Shown here piece after piece: positions 46,799-59,000 of a stretch of DNA of 64,000 nucleotides. The number at the start of each line of letters is the position of its first letter. The stretch's first letter is position 1. A program made the position numbers and the translations under genes. Origin of the DNA: Kappaphycus alvarezii (Eukaryota > Rhodophyta > Florideophyceae > Gigartinales > Solieriaceae); contig NADL03000629.1 in NCBI GenBank assembly GCA_002205965.3, positions 434,001-498,000 on the forward strand, in the 5' to 3' direction. The notes beneath the pieces were generated by a model, which had not been told where the DNA came from, searched no databases, and saw only the letters and a program-made list of their open reading frames with translations.

Positions 46799-46925
46799 GA
46801 GCAATGTCAAGGAAGTTTATTCTGAATGCTGGACTACGGGAGCCAAGAGCGAAGGATATTGAAATTAAGGTCTTAGTGGGAATGTTTCTCATACAATCCG
46901 TTCGCGTTGTTACATATCAGATCAA

Positions 46926-47207
46926 CTACAAATCTGCTCCAAATATTGAATGAATAAATATTATACCTGCAGATTGTCCTAGAAAGAAATCAATCTCTCG
47001 AGTTAAGATGTAATACTTCATCATTACTGCAGCGGGAGACGGTGTTTTGTTTTCAGGTTGAAGAAAAAGTTTGTTGAGAACGCGATCTGCTGGCAGATCA
47101 GCGTTCAGATCAGAAGCATGCCATGTCCCATCAGGATATTCCATGTTCAAGAACTGTGAGATTGCTACTTGCGAACTGCCTGAAAAGTGAAGGTAGCTAT
47201 TGCGCAA
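46926..47207 (-). other. 93-codon frame upstream of lectin
   Basis: Contains FLNMEYPDGTWHASDLNADL and PADRVLNKLFLQPENKTP, which look protein-like rather than compositional. No family recognised. It lies about 250 bp upstream of the lectin on the same strand, in a different frame, and could be a small gene, an exon or part of a relic. Confidence 0.2.
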
Positions 47208-47209
47208 CT

Positions 47210-47840
47210 AAGCTATGTCGGAAACAATGAAAAAATGGTATCAATAGATATGAGACCTTTTTAGATTTCAACATTGAGCGTTAAGCTTCTGCGTGTACGT
47301 CAGTTTATCAAAACCACGGTAGTAGTGCCCTACTTACCGAGCTGATGAACTCGAGAGAACGTTGACTTTTGCAACAATGGTTTTCTTGAAAAACCGTTGA
47401 CAGTGTCTCGAGGAGGACATCTCATGTCCTCTAATCTAGTGGGCAGGCGGATGGCGTTGCTGGAGTTCAAGCATTATCTCGATCTGTTTAGCCAGGCGAG
47501 TCGTTGAAAGTGCGCCTTTCAGCCGGTTTCCAATTAAATGACATAGGTGATAGGTGCAATAATATTTGAGATGAAATTTCACAGCTTTAACTGTACCGGA
47601 TAGATGCGATTCAACAGAAAATTCTAGCGTACGAAAGAGAAATCACAGTTGTATCACAAAGGTAATTTTTATTTGAGATATGTGGTGCAAAATATGTGTT
47701 GAGTTTCTACTTGTTTGAAGAATTTTCTACTGAACAGATTAACCGACTGCATTTGTGCCAGACGTCTGCAGTACTTGGATGTCTGGTTGGTTGTGCATTA
47801 TGAGCGTACTGAAAGTACGACAAGTAATGATCTGCAGAAG
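47210..47840. other. No gene recognised
   Basis: Mixed-composition sequence with short frames only. Confidence 0.5.
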
Positions 47841-47841
47841 C

Positions 47842-47940
47842 AGAATTGTATAGAGTTGTAATCCCGCATAACGCATCAGAGGCGTGGATACAACCGACCA
47901 TATCTTCTATGAATTAAAATAACCCCAAACTTTTCCCTTG
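47842..47940 (+). repeat. Tail-family 3' UTR fragment
   Basis: AATCCCGCATAACGCATCAG, GGCGTGGATACAACCGACCA and the terminus AAAATAACCCCAAACTTTTC match the 3' UTR seen in reverse at 7941-8050, 10881-10980, 25762-25860 and 52499-52595. Coding tail not recognisable upstream. Confidence 0.65.
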
Positions 47941-47944
47941 GGTT

Positions 47945-50080
47945 AGGGAGTCCATTCCTTAAGACTGCTGCGGTGTCTAATGAGATGCTGTTTCTGAATA
48001 TGTTGCATTAAGACGAGTGCTGTATTCGTACAGCGCAAAAAAATTGCGAATTTTGCGGTCCAGCTGAAATTGCGTGAGACAGTTTCGATCAGAAAGGGAG
48101 AAACCCCGAAATGAACGGCATTATTTTTTATGATGCCAGCCTTGTATTAAGATAATCACAAAGAGAATGATAAAAGGTGGGTAATTTTCCGCACATACTG
48201 TACAAATCTAGGTCCTCAGGGTTTGTGAGGGTTATTGAAGAAAATGTATATCTCAATGATGTCGTTATGTGTATAAATGGTTTGATTGGATATCTGCGTT
48301 GAGTCTTCTTGAAGAAAGTGTCCATTTTTTGGAAAGAAGCTTTTGGAACCGTCTCATATGAGAATATCTCTACATTCCAGGTTATAGCCAAGTAGTCGAG
48401 TGTGGCAGAACTCTTTGTTTACGATAACTGTAGTGTGTTATGACAGAGTTTCGAGGTCTATCGTTTCCTGACAACGGTGGGTTCGCATTTGTCACATAGT
48501 TGAACCTTCAGTATGATAGTAGAGTTTGAAAACAAAAAGACAATTTGAAGCGGACGTCGGTAGTTGAATTGGTTGGAAGCAAATGCAATTGACGAAATTC
48601 AAGGGATGGTTCTTGAAGCTGTAGGGTAATTGAATTGAATATAAATAGGCTATGCACGCCGCTTTTGAGGGAGATAAATATCTCCCAAAAAAATCCCAAC
48701 GGATCAAGTAATAATGATTAATTGCATTGTAACCTTACCCGGGTGAACACAAGATCATCATAATAAACTGCCTTTTCCAGTTCGACGAAGGGCGTGTGAC
48801 ATAACAGTACGCTCTCACTTCTAGGGTAGTAAGGATATTTGCTACACAGTAAGACACTGTGCTGTACTGTACAGTAAAACTTTTCATACAGGTAAACTTG
48901 CTGTTCATTGTCATTATTCCTAGCTGCGCCCATGTCTCCTTGGAAAAACTCGCAGCTTCCAATAAAGTTCCTCTCGTCATAATTGTCGTTTTATTTATTT
49001 CAATGCGTTTTGGGAGCCTGCAGTGTTCAGAGGTTGTGCTGTACTGTACAGTACTGTATTCAACCAAGTCGCTTCACAAAGGCGATTCCAGTGCGGGCTG
49101 ATTGGTGTTCAGGCGTAAGGTGGTAATTCTGTAAACGAATCAACTGCAGTTTGGACTGCATTTTCCCGTATGTATTCTAGTTTTGATATGTTCCTGTCTT
49201 AGACACCTCTAGGGCAGCTCAACACACAAGCCGTCCATAATGGCCCATTCCCCTTTGCTCCCCAGAGTCCGCAGTAGTAAGGTCTGGCATTATCGGTTTA
49301 TACCGTCCGTACCTCACGGTGTACAACAGAAACGGGAATAACAATAGAAAGCAGAATTGTTGAGGTTAACCTGACTTTAGCAAATGGAAGCAGCCGCAGA
49401 CCGCTTCACACCGGTGCATGACATAAAATGGAAGAAGCAAAAAGTTATCAAATGACAGTCCTGAGGTCCAGCTATCAATGCGATCTGGAACTGCCGCAGA
49501 GGACTGCAGCAACTTGGTATTTTGAATGCCACATCCACTAGGGTTGTATTCTCGGAAAAGGATTCCTTGCATCTATCTGCCAAAAAAACAATCGCCAGAA
49601 GTTGCATCGCGATGTTTGTTAGCACTGTACTCCCACATGCTTTCAAGTGTTCCATTGAAGTCTCTCTCTTTTTCGTTTGAATATGTAAGTTCTCCACGCA
49701 CTTTGTGGTAGTAAACTTCTGAAATTCCTTTCGGGGCTCAAAAGCCTTTATCAAGAAATTACTTGCCAATACCTCAGTTACGAGGGAAAAGTGCGGGTTG
49801 GTCTAATTTTCAAAGACATCGTAGCTGTTATCCAGCGCAGTGGTGTACAAGGGGGGTTAACTGAGGGAAAGCCAAAAAGGACGCCCATAGTGTCCATCGG
49901 AAGACTGTAGTTTGTCCAGTCAGAACGCACGCAGCGATTGCTACCACAACCACTGCTGCGTGACTTTCCATTATCCAATTACACCTGCGCCTAAGCTTGT
50001 TCTAATAATAACTTCGTGGGATTAGTATTAGGGCCCCACAAGAATAAGTTTACGGTATTAGAATGATAGGTGTCCGCTGC
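47945..50080. other. No gene recognised; palindromic GTACTGTAC strings
   Basis: Frames up to 130 codons (49377-49769 minus) without a motif. CTGTACTGTACAGTA strings at 48861-48877 and 49039-49060 are part of a window-wide set of short self-complementary repeats. Confidence 0.4.
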
Positions 50081-50089
50081 CGGATCCGA

Positions 50090-50170
50090 CCAGACGGCTA
50101 GCTAAGAGCTAATCGAATAGCCTTCGTCGGCCACGTGCAGGGGATATGCGACAAGATCCATGGTGCGATG
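50090..50170 (-). pseudogene. Clade 2 endonuclease C-terminal end fragment
   Basis: The plus bases AGCTAAGAGCTAATCG and GTCGGCCACGTGCAG match 38104-38160 and 50300-50345. In reverse they give the terminal HVAD..ISS segment of the clade 2 protein. Very short and diverged. Confidence 0.4.
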
Positions 50171-50284
50171 GACGACCGAATAGTCCAACTAGTGCGCCTA
50201 TACAGGAAATGCGCTAGAGGAGCCCTTCTAGAAAGGGGTAAAAGATTGACTTTAAGGCATCAATATCAAGGGTCCAGTGCAGGA

Positions 50285-50480
50285 ACTGACTATTTAACCA
50301 GCTCAGTGCTAACTGGGTGGTCCACGTCGGCCACGTGCTCAGCTGTATGCGACACGATAACGTCCGCCAGGGAAGACGATATTGTGTAACTAATTCGCCG
50401 ATATATTCTAGTTCTGATAACTCAAACTGATGTACGAAGTTTCTCCGCGATGCGTGTGATAAGAATAAATCGGCGGGGGA
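50285..50480 (-). pseudogene. Clade 2 endonuclease C-terminal fragment
   Basis: Minus-strand frames give ITRIAEKLRTS and, after a stop, VIRTRIYRRISYTISSSLAD, HVADVDHPVSTELVK and a stop at about 50295-50300. This aligns with ATIRTRIYQRISCTLWSSVA and HVTDVVHPVSS at 38104-38200. It is the last ~60 residues of the same protein. Confidence 0.6.
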
Positions 50481-50898
50481 AGAGATCCTCAGAACCAATT
50501 ACCCCAAGAAGGAGGTGTTGCAAGCGACAAAAGTGCTACCGTGGTATAGTTGTGAGAGCCAAAGGAGGTGGATGAGGAAGGCAGTTCAAGGGCGATACGT
50601 GAGTATAAAAAGGGCAGGTTCTACCACCTATGCTCAGTGACTAGCGTAAAATAAATGCTTTTTGGGTCTGAAGTTGACTATCAACTTCCTAACTATCTGG
50701 GACTAGGCTTGAAGTTGTATGCCAACCTGCTTGACCTCTCAAGGGGATGCAGTCTACTCAGCTTATATGACTTTTCGGCTAATCCAAAGTCTCAAGAACG
50801 CATACTAAATACCATAAAATGCTCTAAAACAAAGCATGCGGACGATAGAGACTAGCAATAAGATACTTCCAATAAATATCTACATCTACTCCTCAATC

Positions 50899-51570
50899 TT
50901 AATTCTCAAGGCTAGAACTGAGCAGCTCCTGCAAAATATCCATGCTACCCATACAGTCTGCACATATCCCTTCGAGCGGTTCGCAGCTTCCTGTGGCCTC
51001 TCCTGAATATCTAGACCACTAAAGATATCTTTATCCACTTCCATGACCGGTACCACCTGATCCTCTATTCCTTAGCTCCCGCCCGCCCCAAAGTTCTCGG
51101 AGCTGCGGTCCAATTCCTGCACTTTCACCTCCTCCTCCATGGACGATCTTCCATCCCATCCTCGTTCTCCTCATCCTTCTCCTGAGTCTCGTAACCAAGT
51201 CAGGGCTACCCATCCTCGAAGGACTCCCCGCACTCCTCCTCACTTTCTCAGCCTCATCTTCACTTACCTCCCTCGCCTCTTCTTCTATAAAGAGGCGGCG
51301 AACGAACTCGATGATCTTCTTCTTAGTTTGCCGCCGGAGGTAGTCGTCGGCATCGGTTGCCCGTAGGCGGCGAGACGGAGGCCATTGATGGGACGGGAAG
51401 GGCGGTTTTTGGAGATAGGGACAGAGGGGCGATTTGACGTCATACATCTGGAAAAGGGGTGAGCGGGGTTGTGAAAGTTGACAAAAAGGGTAATCAGCTT
51501 ATCGAATTGTCGGTGGTAGGAGTGATGCTTCAGCTACAATGCTATAGCACTTTAAATAGGGGCATGTATT
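50899..51570 (-). pseudogene. Acidic repeated ORF family, copy 2
   Basis: Best preserved copy, though broken. 51031-51447 opens with YDVKSPLCPYLQKPPFP, then ATDADDYLRRQTKKKIIEFV, RRLFIEEEAREVSEDEAEKV. A neighbouring frame then gives GESFEDG, LGYETQEKDEENEDGMED, matching TFEEW..LVYENDYG.. DEEDEEE of copy 1. Further down come GSGGTGHGSG, DIFSGLDIQER and, in another frame, GICADCMGSMDILQELLSSS with TAA at 50899-50901. At the DNA level ATCTTTAGTG, TAGATAT and AGCATGGATATTT are shared with copy 1. A CTATTTAAA box is at 51553-51562. The product is unknown; a short nuclear or gag-like acidic protein of a mobile element is one possibility. Confidence 0.5.
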
Positions 51571-52177
51571 TGGTTAATCATCATGGTCTTGGTCAAAAAA
51601 AAATACGAGGCGATACTGCGGCCTTGGATTTGCATGAATTCGGGGGCATCATAAAAATATGCGTGATAAAATATCGGAACTGAATTTGGGAGGCGAGATG
51701 ACCACGAATTGAAAGGCATCTCCTTGAAGGAGGAGGACCAAATATTCAAACATAAAATAGAAAATTGAGTTCTACAGTGAATTTGGATTTATAAAGGAAA
51801 AAGATATTTAGAATTTGTTTTGGAAAGAAATAAGTAGGACGATTGGTCAAGGACAGATTTCAAGATGCGAAGAGGACCTTTTTCGTTCCGACAATGTGGG
51901 AGTAGATCCTCTATGAAGAGGATAGCAGCGGGAGAAGGTGAAACCAGGGAATCGAAAGATAGCGATTGGAAATCGAAGTTGGGGGCCTGTGTGGGGTTGT
52001 CGGCACGAGGTGAGAGTCGAAACGACAGTTTGCGTTCCAGGTCAGTGACCTTGTTGCTGTGAGCAACTGAAGCAGCACCTCCCACTTTGCGAGTGGCCTT
52101 TGATAGTACGTCGGCCTTGAAAGTGGAGACGACGGTGACGTCGCCGGCGATGGGGCGTTTTTCAGTGGCTTCGGGAG

Positions 52178-52279
52178 CTGTTGGTGGCTGGAAGAATATG
52201 TCAGAGGGTTCTAGCTCGGTGACTGGCACTGTTGGTGGCTGGACGAATATGTCAGAGGGTTCTAGCTCGGTGCCTGGCA
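52178..52279 (-). repeat. 51-bp in-frame tandem duplication
   Basis: Two adjacent 51-bp units (52178-52228, 52229-52279) differ at a few bases and duplicate 17 codons (TELEPSDIFxQPPTxPx) at the DIF catalytic-region motif of the clade 2 relic. Confidence 0.9.
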
Positions 52280-52498
52280 CCAGGAGCGGAAACTCAAACC
52301 GGCAGTCCATGCCGGCTGCACAGGCGATACAGCCGGCAATGACGTTTCCGAGCGAGTCATGCTGGTGTTTGCGACCGAACCCGGACAGGCTCAGATCCAC
52401 TGCGTGGTCTCCAAACTTGCCCATGGGTCTCTGATAGACAAATAATAATATAGTTTAATTATTTCAAATCTATCACTCAACAGTAGACAGTCTGATAT

Positions 52499-52595
52499 GG
52501 GGAATTTTTGGGTTATTCTAATGCATGAAAGATGTAGTCGGTTACATCCACGCGGCTAGTACGTTATGCGGGATAAGTCCTCGCTGATGGTGTAT
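52499..52595 (-). repeat. Tail-family 3' UTR fragment inside clade 2 relic
   Basis: GGGGAATTTTTGGGTTATTC, AAAGATGTAGTCGGTTACAT and GGGATAAGTCCTCGCTGATG match the 3' UTR of the tail family. It marks an insertion into the older clade 2 copy. Confidence 0.65.
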
Positions 52596-52712
52596 GTTCC
52601 GATTATTTAATTTTGCTTGCAAAGCATTCAGCCTATGTACTGAGTTCTACAACCGTTAATTATTACTAGTACCATGCAGTCGATTCAGTATACATCAATA
52701 CAATACAGAGTG

Positions 52713-52796
52713 AGTCAATATTCGTCTTCATGATTACTTTGTTCAATAAAAGTTAGTCAATATTCGTCTCCATGATTACTGTGTCCAATAGTCTCT
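52713..52796. repeat. 42-bp tandem repeat, two units
   Basis: AGTCAATATTCGTCTTCATG starts at 52713 and AGTCAATATTCGTCTCCATG at 52755, period 42 bp, few mismatches. Confidence 0.85.
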
Positions 52797-53099
52797 TTTG
52801 CAATCCTCAAAGTTCGGCGGGAGCAAATCATCGTAAACAGAAAGTCCAAGGTGGCCGCGTATCATGGTCTTTCAATGGTCTGGCCACACTTCCATGTCTA
52901 TGGTGGGATGCGTGAGGAGGAATGCGGTACTGGGGCCTTTGTGGAATGCGAGGCCGCGTATCCGGTGCCTCACTGCGACGGCAGTGTGATCATCAGGATT
53001 TTGGGAACGAACCCATACTTCGTCGTCCCAATGTCCATTTACCAGCGCCTCCTGCTTCATATCCTTTAAATAGGTTTGCACGCGTATAAAATATATCTG

Positions 53100-56000
53100 C
53101 AGTGATACCTTAAAATACTGATATTTATCTCCTGTCTCTCATTGCGGGAATGTGGCTGATGCTACAAATGAAAGCATGCCGATTAAGAGATATTTAGTTC
53201 GATTATAGACGGATTCCGCCCTCAGGGCCGGTAATTCAACTAGGAACTCGAATATTCCTGAATAAAATGTTTTCCAGTATGACAATAGACAATCATCTGA
53301 ACATAGAGCTGATGAGGCGAAACGTCACAAGAAATTAGTCTATTAACAACAGCTTTCTTGGCTCTTTAAATCGGTATCGAAACAAATAAGTGTAAAGACG
53401 ATAGAATTTATGTCAGTTTCCGCAAGTTTCAATAGAAGTTCAAGCTATTTTATGTCAGCGATTTCTCCTAATTAAGATCCGATGCGTTTCGATCCTAGAA
53501 CATTTAAAGGGAGCCTCTAAATGCTTGCATGACACATTTACGCGTCGCCAAGTTTCTCCCTACGACATATATGGCGAAAAAAATTTCCTGACCTTTTATA
53601 CCTGACAATGTCCCTGGTAAACTTGGGTTTCATAGTCAACGTCCATTGCCTTTTTTCATATCGATAGTTTCGAAAAGATGAGTTCCAACACCAGGGATCG
53701 ATGCCATTTGGAACTCTAGGTTTATTCTCGAAATATTGCGACTCTCTTTTAAATATTGATATTCTCCTTAAGATGCGAAATAAAACCTTTTCTCAATTAT
53801 TTTTGGCTCTCAATTTATTATAATTGAACTAAAACTGGGATAAATAGCTTAAATTAGCATCTTTAGAGGAAAGAGGAGCTCAAAAACGCTATAGCTATGA
53901 GAACGAGATTGACTAGAATGGGTTATTTCTTCACTTACAACTTCTTCTCTACTTCAAGAGAATTGAGTCTAAAGCAATGCTCATATTAAAATTGGGAATA
54001 AATGATTTATTAATTCTCTATAAAGACTTGAGTTAGGATATCTAATTCTACTTCTCTACAATTTTAGATTGAAATTTATACATTTTTATCAAAAAATTGG
54101 GGTTATTTGATTAATTGTCGAACAATCGCTAAAGAGTTGCATTCTCTCTATTTCAATCCGAGAAAAATACATGAGGAAAGGGTTGCTATCTTCAATTAAA
54201 TCAGCAATTTAGATATGATCTCCACACGGTATGAGCTTTTGCGCTTAATGATGTTTCCCCTGTAATCTTTTGGAGGCATTTTTTTGACGATAGCGACGAG
54301 TATCATTCTATATCTTATCATCATTTTTGCGGTTGAAACGGATTAAATCGCAGGGCAAATACATAAGTTGTAGTTAATATTCAACTATGAAAGATGATTA
54401 CAAATTTTAATGCGATTCTGAGAGAGATAATCTTTGAAGTCATACAACAAGTGTCTTGTTTTTCTAATTAGCACTATCCTTATAATAATTACGTAACTTA
54501 GGCAACGGTAATTAAATATTAAATTTCAACCTTTCTTTCGTAAGCCATTTAACTTGGAAGTTCTTTACCGACCAAGTAATCCCGAGCACGTAAAATTTGG
54601 TTGTAACTCCATCGAAGGATACAAGCAAAATAGTGTGAAACACCGCCTATGTGGGTTTACGAATTCGTCCAAAAACGTATTTAAAAGTAAAACTGGTTTA
54701 GCATAAGTTAGTATCTATTTTCGCTCCTATTGGGTACAAAAATTAGGTACGCTTGACTTAACTCTCCTGTCCGAAATTTCTTTCCAGGTTGATCCTTATA
54801 TGCAATTCGTTAAAGAATAATTTCAAAGATCACGAGGGATTGAAAGAAAGACTTTTATACTAAGTTTAAAGGGTTCAGAGAACATCAAGATCTCTTACTG
54901 ATGATGCGGTAAGATGTGAGGTTATCGATCAAATATCTTACTAGGGAGATTTTCCATCAAATTGAGGTGCAGAAGACGTAACGCCCGCATAAAAGATCAA
55001 ATAGAGATAACTATAGATATATAAAGCCATATGCGATATTTTAAAAAACAATGAAACTTATAGGCTTGCTTCTCTGGTAGTTTTCACTAATTGGTGTCAA
55101 AAAAACTCCTGCTTTTTTCGAATTCTCCCGTGTTAACTTAAAGTGCGGTCTCATTTATGCATTGTAGACTAGTGGGAGGTTCAATCTTTCAGTGATAAAA
55201 TCGTTAGAAGCCTTTGTAGTATTAAAAGAAGCCTTCCAAAGCAAATTTAAGTGATATTTAGTCTTCATCAGCATATACATAGACACATTTGAATCTGTCA
55301 GTTTTGAAATGTTCACTTTTGGTCCGAACCGCTTCGACAGATTTACTCGTACAGGCATTGAAAAAATAAATGTGGAGTGCAATTTTGGTGACAATGATCG
55401 ACATCCAGGCTGACCCATAGATCAGCAACAGTAATTATTTGGCCCTTTAATAAATTTAATGCGTTATAGCGCACAAAAAGTTAACGTAGCAGTAAAATAT
55501 TTCTAAAATTATTAACGAAAAATCCATAGTTTGGTCTTCAGTTCCATCTGCACTTTTTTCAAGCAACATAACTTAATTTTAAGTGTTATTATAGAGTTCA
55601 GCAAAAGTCTGAGGTTTACTGTCCTTCGTATAGGTAAGATATGGCATTTAACAGTCAAAAAGTGAAGAAATAAGTTTCCGTCCATAATGTGCTCACCTCT
55701 TTTTGACATGGCGTTTGCCCTATGTCACAGAGTTGAAATCGTTATCTAACTATTTAACTGTATCCTTACCAGTGAAAGTTTCAATTCTTAGAAGTAAGAC
55801 GACTTCAGAAGCACACGGGAGCACCTGAGCATTAGTTTTTGTATCCAAAACCCTCCAAATCAATGCCTTAATATTATTTTTAGTCATATCTGCAGCTAGT
55901 GCGCTTCGGCAAGGAGTGTAGACGAAGGGGGCTCCGAGGTCCTCGATTTGAATATTGTGAGAAGGTCTTGTTCGTTCCCACGGCAAAGAACGGTCTCAAT

Positions 56001-59000
56001 TGTCTTCTGTGAAGATTTTAATACGATTCTTATGGTTTAGCGTAGATTTACTCAGTTGTGTGGTCATCTGTAAAAATGAATTTGTTAAGCAGTTTTCATC
56101 AGGCAAAGTAAGAGTTTGGAACTACACTAATATGTATTAAACTGTACTATGAAATAAGCATTGTGGCTTCTAATGGGTAGATATAATTAGTTGATGAGTC
56201 CCATATAAATCCACTGAAATGTTATGATGGGTTCAAGATTAAGGAAAATTACAGTATTTCGGTTGAAAAGGAGCAGCAAAAATATTTTATGGACCATTTT
56301 AGAACCTGTTCATGTGGATTAATAAAAATGCTCGCACCAGGCAACTGATGTATCAAGAAACGCCGAGCAGGAAATATGCATTTTCAAGATGATTGATGTA
56401 TCTATCGCCGATATAATTCGCAAAAATTTAAGAGTAGCAGCGGCGAAAAAGTCTATCGAAATTCGGAAATGGTGAAAATTCTTGAATATTTTGTTTTTTG
56501 TCTATTTTTTTAAAGTGTACGTAAGAGCAGAGAGAGCCTTCAAATAGATTATTGAGAAAGATAAGATCGAAGAAAATATTTTTCATATATGCAAAATGGT
56601 TCTATAGGCATTAGACTACTATATTTTAAGCTAAATGTTGTACTTTATTGCTTAAGTATATTTGCTACGTTGTTCAGCCATCAAAATTTTTCATCTTATG
56701 CAACCTTATCAGTTTTGAGTATTTTCACATATAATGAATTACATTATGAAATCTTCAGTACGTTTCTTTGGAACGGAAGGTAATCTCCAGATGGCTGAGA
56801 TATACGGCTGCTAAATCTTTAGTTATGAATAAATAGTAAGTGCTAAGGGTAGGAGAAAAAAGAAACGTTTAAAAGGCTTTATTTTCAAAATGGTGGTGGT
56901 AACGTTTTTATATTTTAATTGCCTGCTCTGTTTTATGGAGATTAAAGGAAGTAATAGTATATAAATTTTGCCCTCAAAATGTATTTTTCTTTTTTAATAC
57001 TCAAAATTTCCACATTTATGCAGGGTGAGAGGATAAACTGATCTATGTAAGAGTTCTGCTAACGAAAGACAATACTCTGAACTAATACAATCAGCTGTCA
57101 TTAATAAATACTTCTTTTATATCGACACTGTAGCTATTGAATCTAATGTCGTATCATAAAAGGTTTCGTGCTGAATTACTGAGGCTGCATTGGAAATTTC
57201 AATTAAAATATCTAATTGAGATCTTATACACAATATATGATAATGGATAATTACTGCATTTTTTTGCAAAGAGAAACAGCTTGTCATTACTGCGATTTCA
57301 ATAAAATGAACTTCACCAAGCTTCTGGGTATAATTGTAGTTGTTATTAGGGTATAAAGGAGGATGAAAATTATGTAAAATAGAGCGAAATTGTTACAAAA
57401 TAGGCCCTAATACACAATGTATGGCGTTTTGATCCAGTTTTCAAGTAAAAAGCCCTTTTAGAAGACTTTTTTATCATTTATAAATAAATCTCCAATATAG
57501 TTCCGCCCTCAATTTTTCGAATTTCGGTTGCAAAAATAATTTCCAATAGATAAACTAAATTAATTTGATTGCAAATGGGCCAATTTCTGAAAAATTCCAT
57601 TCAAAAAGGGGATAGAAAGATTTGATGGCTAAAAGGCTAGAAAGTGTAATCACTTAACAAGTTAAAGCCAGCTGTTTCGTAAAGGACTAGTCAGAATAGA
57701 TGAGTTTATGTAAGTTCCGAAAGTTAAATCTTTTAAATAACGAAAATAAATACAAGTATTTTAATGTTTGCCATCCATATCCAAATAATTTTCGTTTATT
57801 GCGCGAGTGTGATTTCTTTTGAAGTCCTTATAAAAAAAAAAAACAAAAAAAGAAAATATAATCATTCGAAAAAATAATCAAGCGCTTGGAAGATTCTGGA
57901 AAAGATTTCAGGATTCCTGTGGATTAATTTGATATCATTTATACGTGAAAGGTATTTAAACGATTTTTTTCAACTAGTAAATTTAAGGCGATTTTTAATT
58001 CAAAAAATATATTTGTTGATGCAAATAAATTTAAATGTAAGTTAACCACATATCAAATTGAAAGAACACCAAAAAGTTTTATAAACTTGAAAAAAAGATG
58101 TTGAAACGTATTGGGAAAGTCAAATATAATTGCGGTCAGCCAAATATTTAAGAATGGATATTTCTAAAGGAGCCAAGCAATTGATTTTAATGGCCATTTT
58201 TTGCCATTTGAGGAAAGGTGAGCCTACTTTATGTTTCAATAGTAATTAAACATGGTAATAATATTTGGAGATGCTTAAATTCCTTGTGATGTTATTCAAT
58301 TCAACATTATTTAGTAATCATATATATATATTCAACTAATCAATTGAGAATGTAGAAAATGGAGAGTTTGAAGGAATTCAAGGTTGTGCTCCAATATTCG
58401 ATAGTTTCCGAAACAATAAGTTCAGCAGTAAATGGTCTAATGGACCTTCAAATGATAACAAAACTATGAAGTGATTAATTTAATACATGTAATCATTATA
58501 AAATAAAGACATGGCACACAAAACTCTCGAGTAAATCGTTTTAGAAAAAGTTCAGTCTTGAGATTAGGCTGAACTCAAAAAATTTTCATCGAGAAGAAAT
58601 TCCATATCTAATAATTGAAACTAATAATACCTTCTGATAGTAAAGTTCAAAGATTGAATCGAAAGATTGGAAAAACTAACAAATTTTAACCGCATTAATC
58701 GCATTACTTGAATAAAACAACATATTCGTACAAAAAGTTTCCTTACATCATGAATCTGAAGATAATACTCGTCTGATATTACACTTTGATCACAGATGAA
58801 GAGTTCTAAAATTTTACAACCTACCATGATCTCGCTTCCAAATATTAGTTGCTGGAAGAATTATTTAGTACAAATTTTAATTAAACAATAACATTAAATT
58901 TGAGGCTCTACGAAGACTTTCTTGATTTTATATATCTCCAATGGATTATAGATCCGGAAAATGTTTTTCGAAATATTGAATAACTTCAGGTGGTATCAAA

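Larger units (their letters stand above)
51789..53081 (-). pseudogene. RT-endonuclease C-terminal relic (clade 2), split by insertion
   Basis: 52872-53081 gives RHRIRGLAFHKGPSTAFLLT, matching RRRIRGLAFRNTGAAAFLWA at 38104-38946; the next frame gives IRGHLGLSVYDDLLPP. 51789-52424 (211 codons) resumes with GDHAVDLSLSGFGRKHQHDS and IPLxPGTELEPSDIF-type sequence, then GDVTVVSTFKADVLSKATRK, VGGAASVAHSNKVTDLERKL. Between them, 52440-52785 is an insertion holding a tail-family 3' UTR (52499-52595) and a 42-bp tandem repeat. The 211-codon part has no internal stop, so the insertion may be fairly recent. The knuckle cysteines are partly replaced (DLSL for DRC). Confidence 0.65.

Noticed and set aside
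46670..46892. N-terminal extension of the lectin frame
   Set aside because: The extension has no family similarity, and the frame reaching it exists only because of the single-base loss near 46624. The ATG at 46669 gives the family's known N-terminus.
57829..57862. A-rich tract as a poly-A tail of a retroposon
   Set aside because: No coding or SINE-like sequence or target-site duplication beside it; simple AT-rich context is enough.
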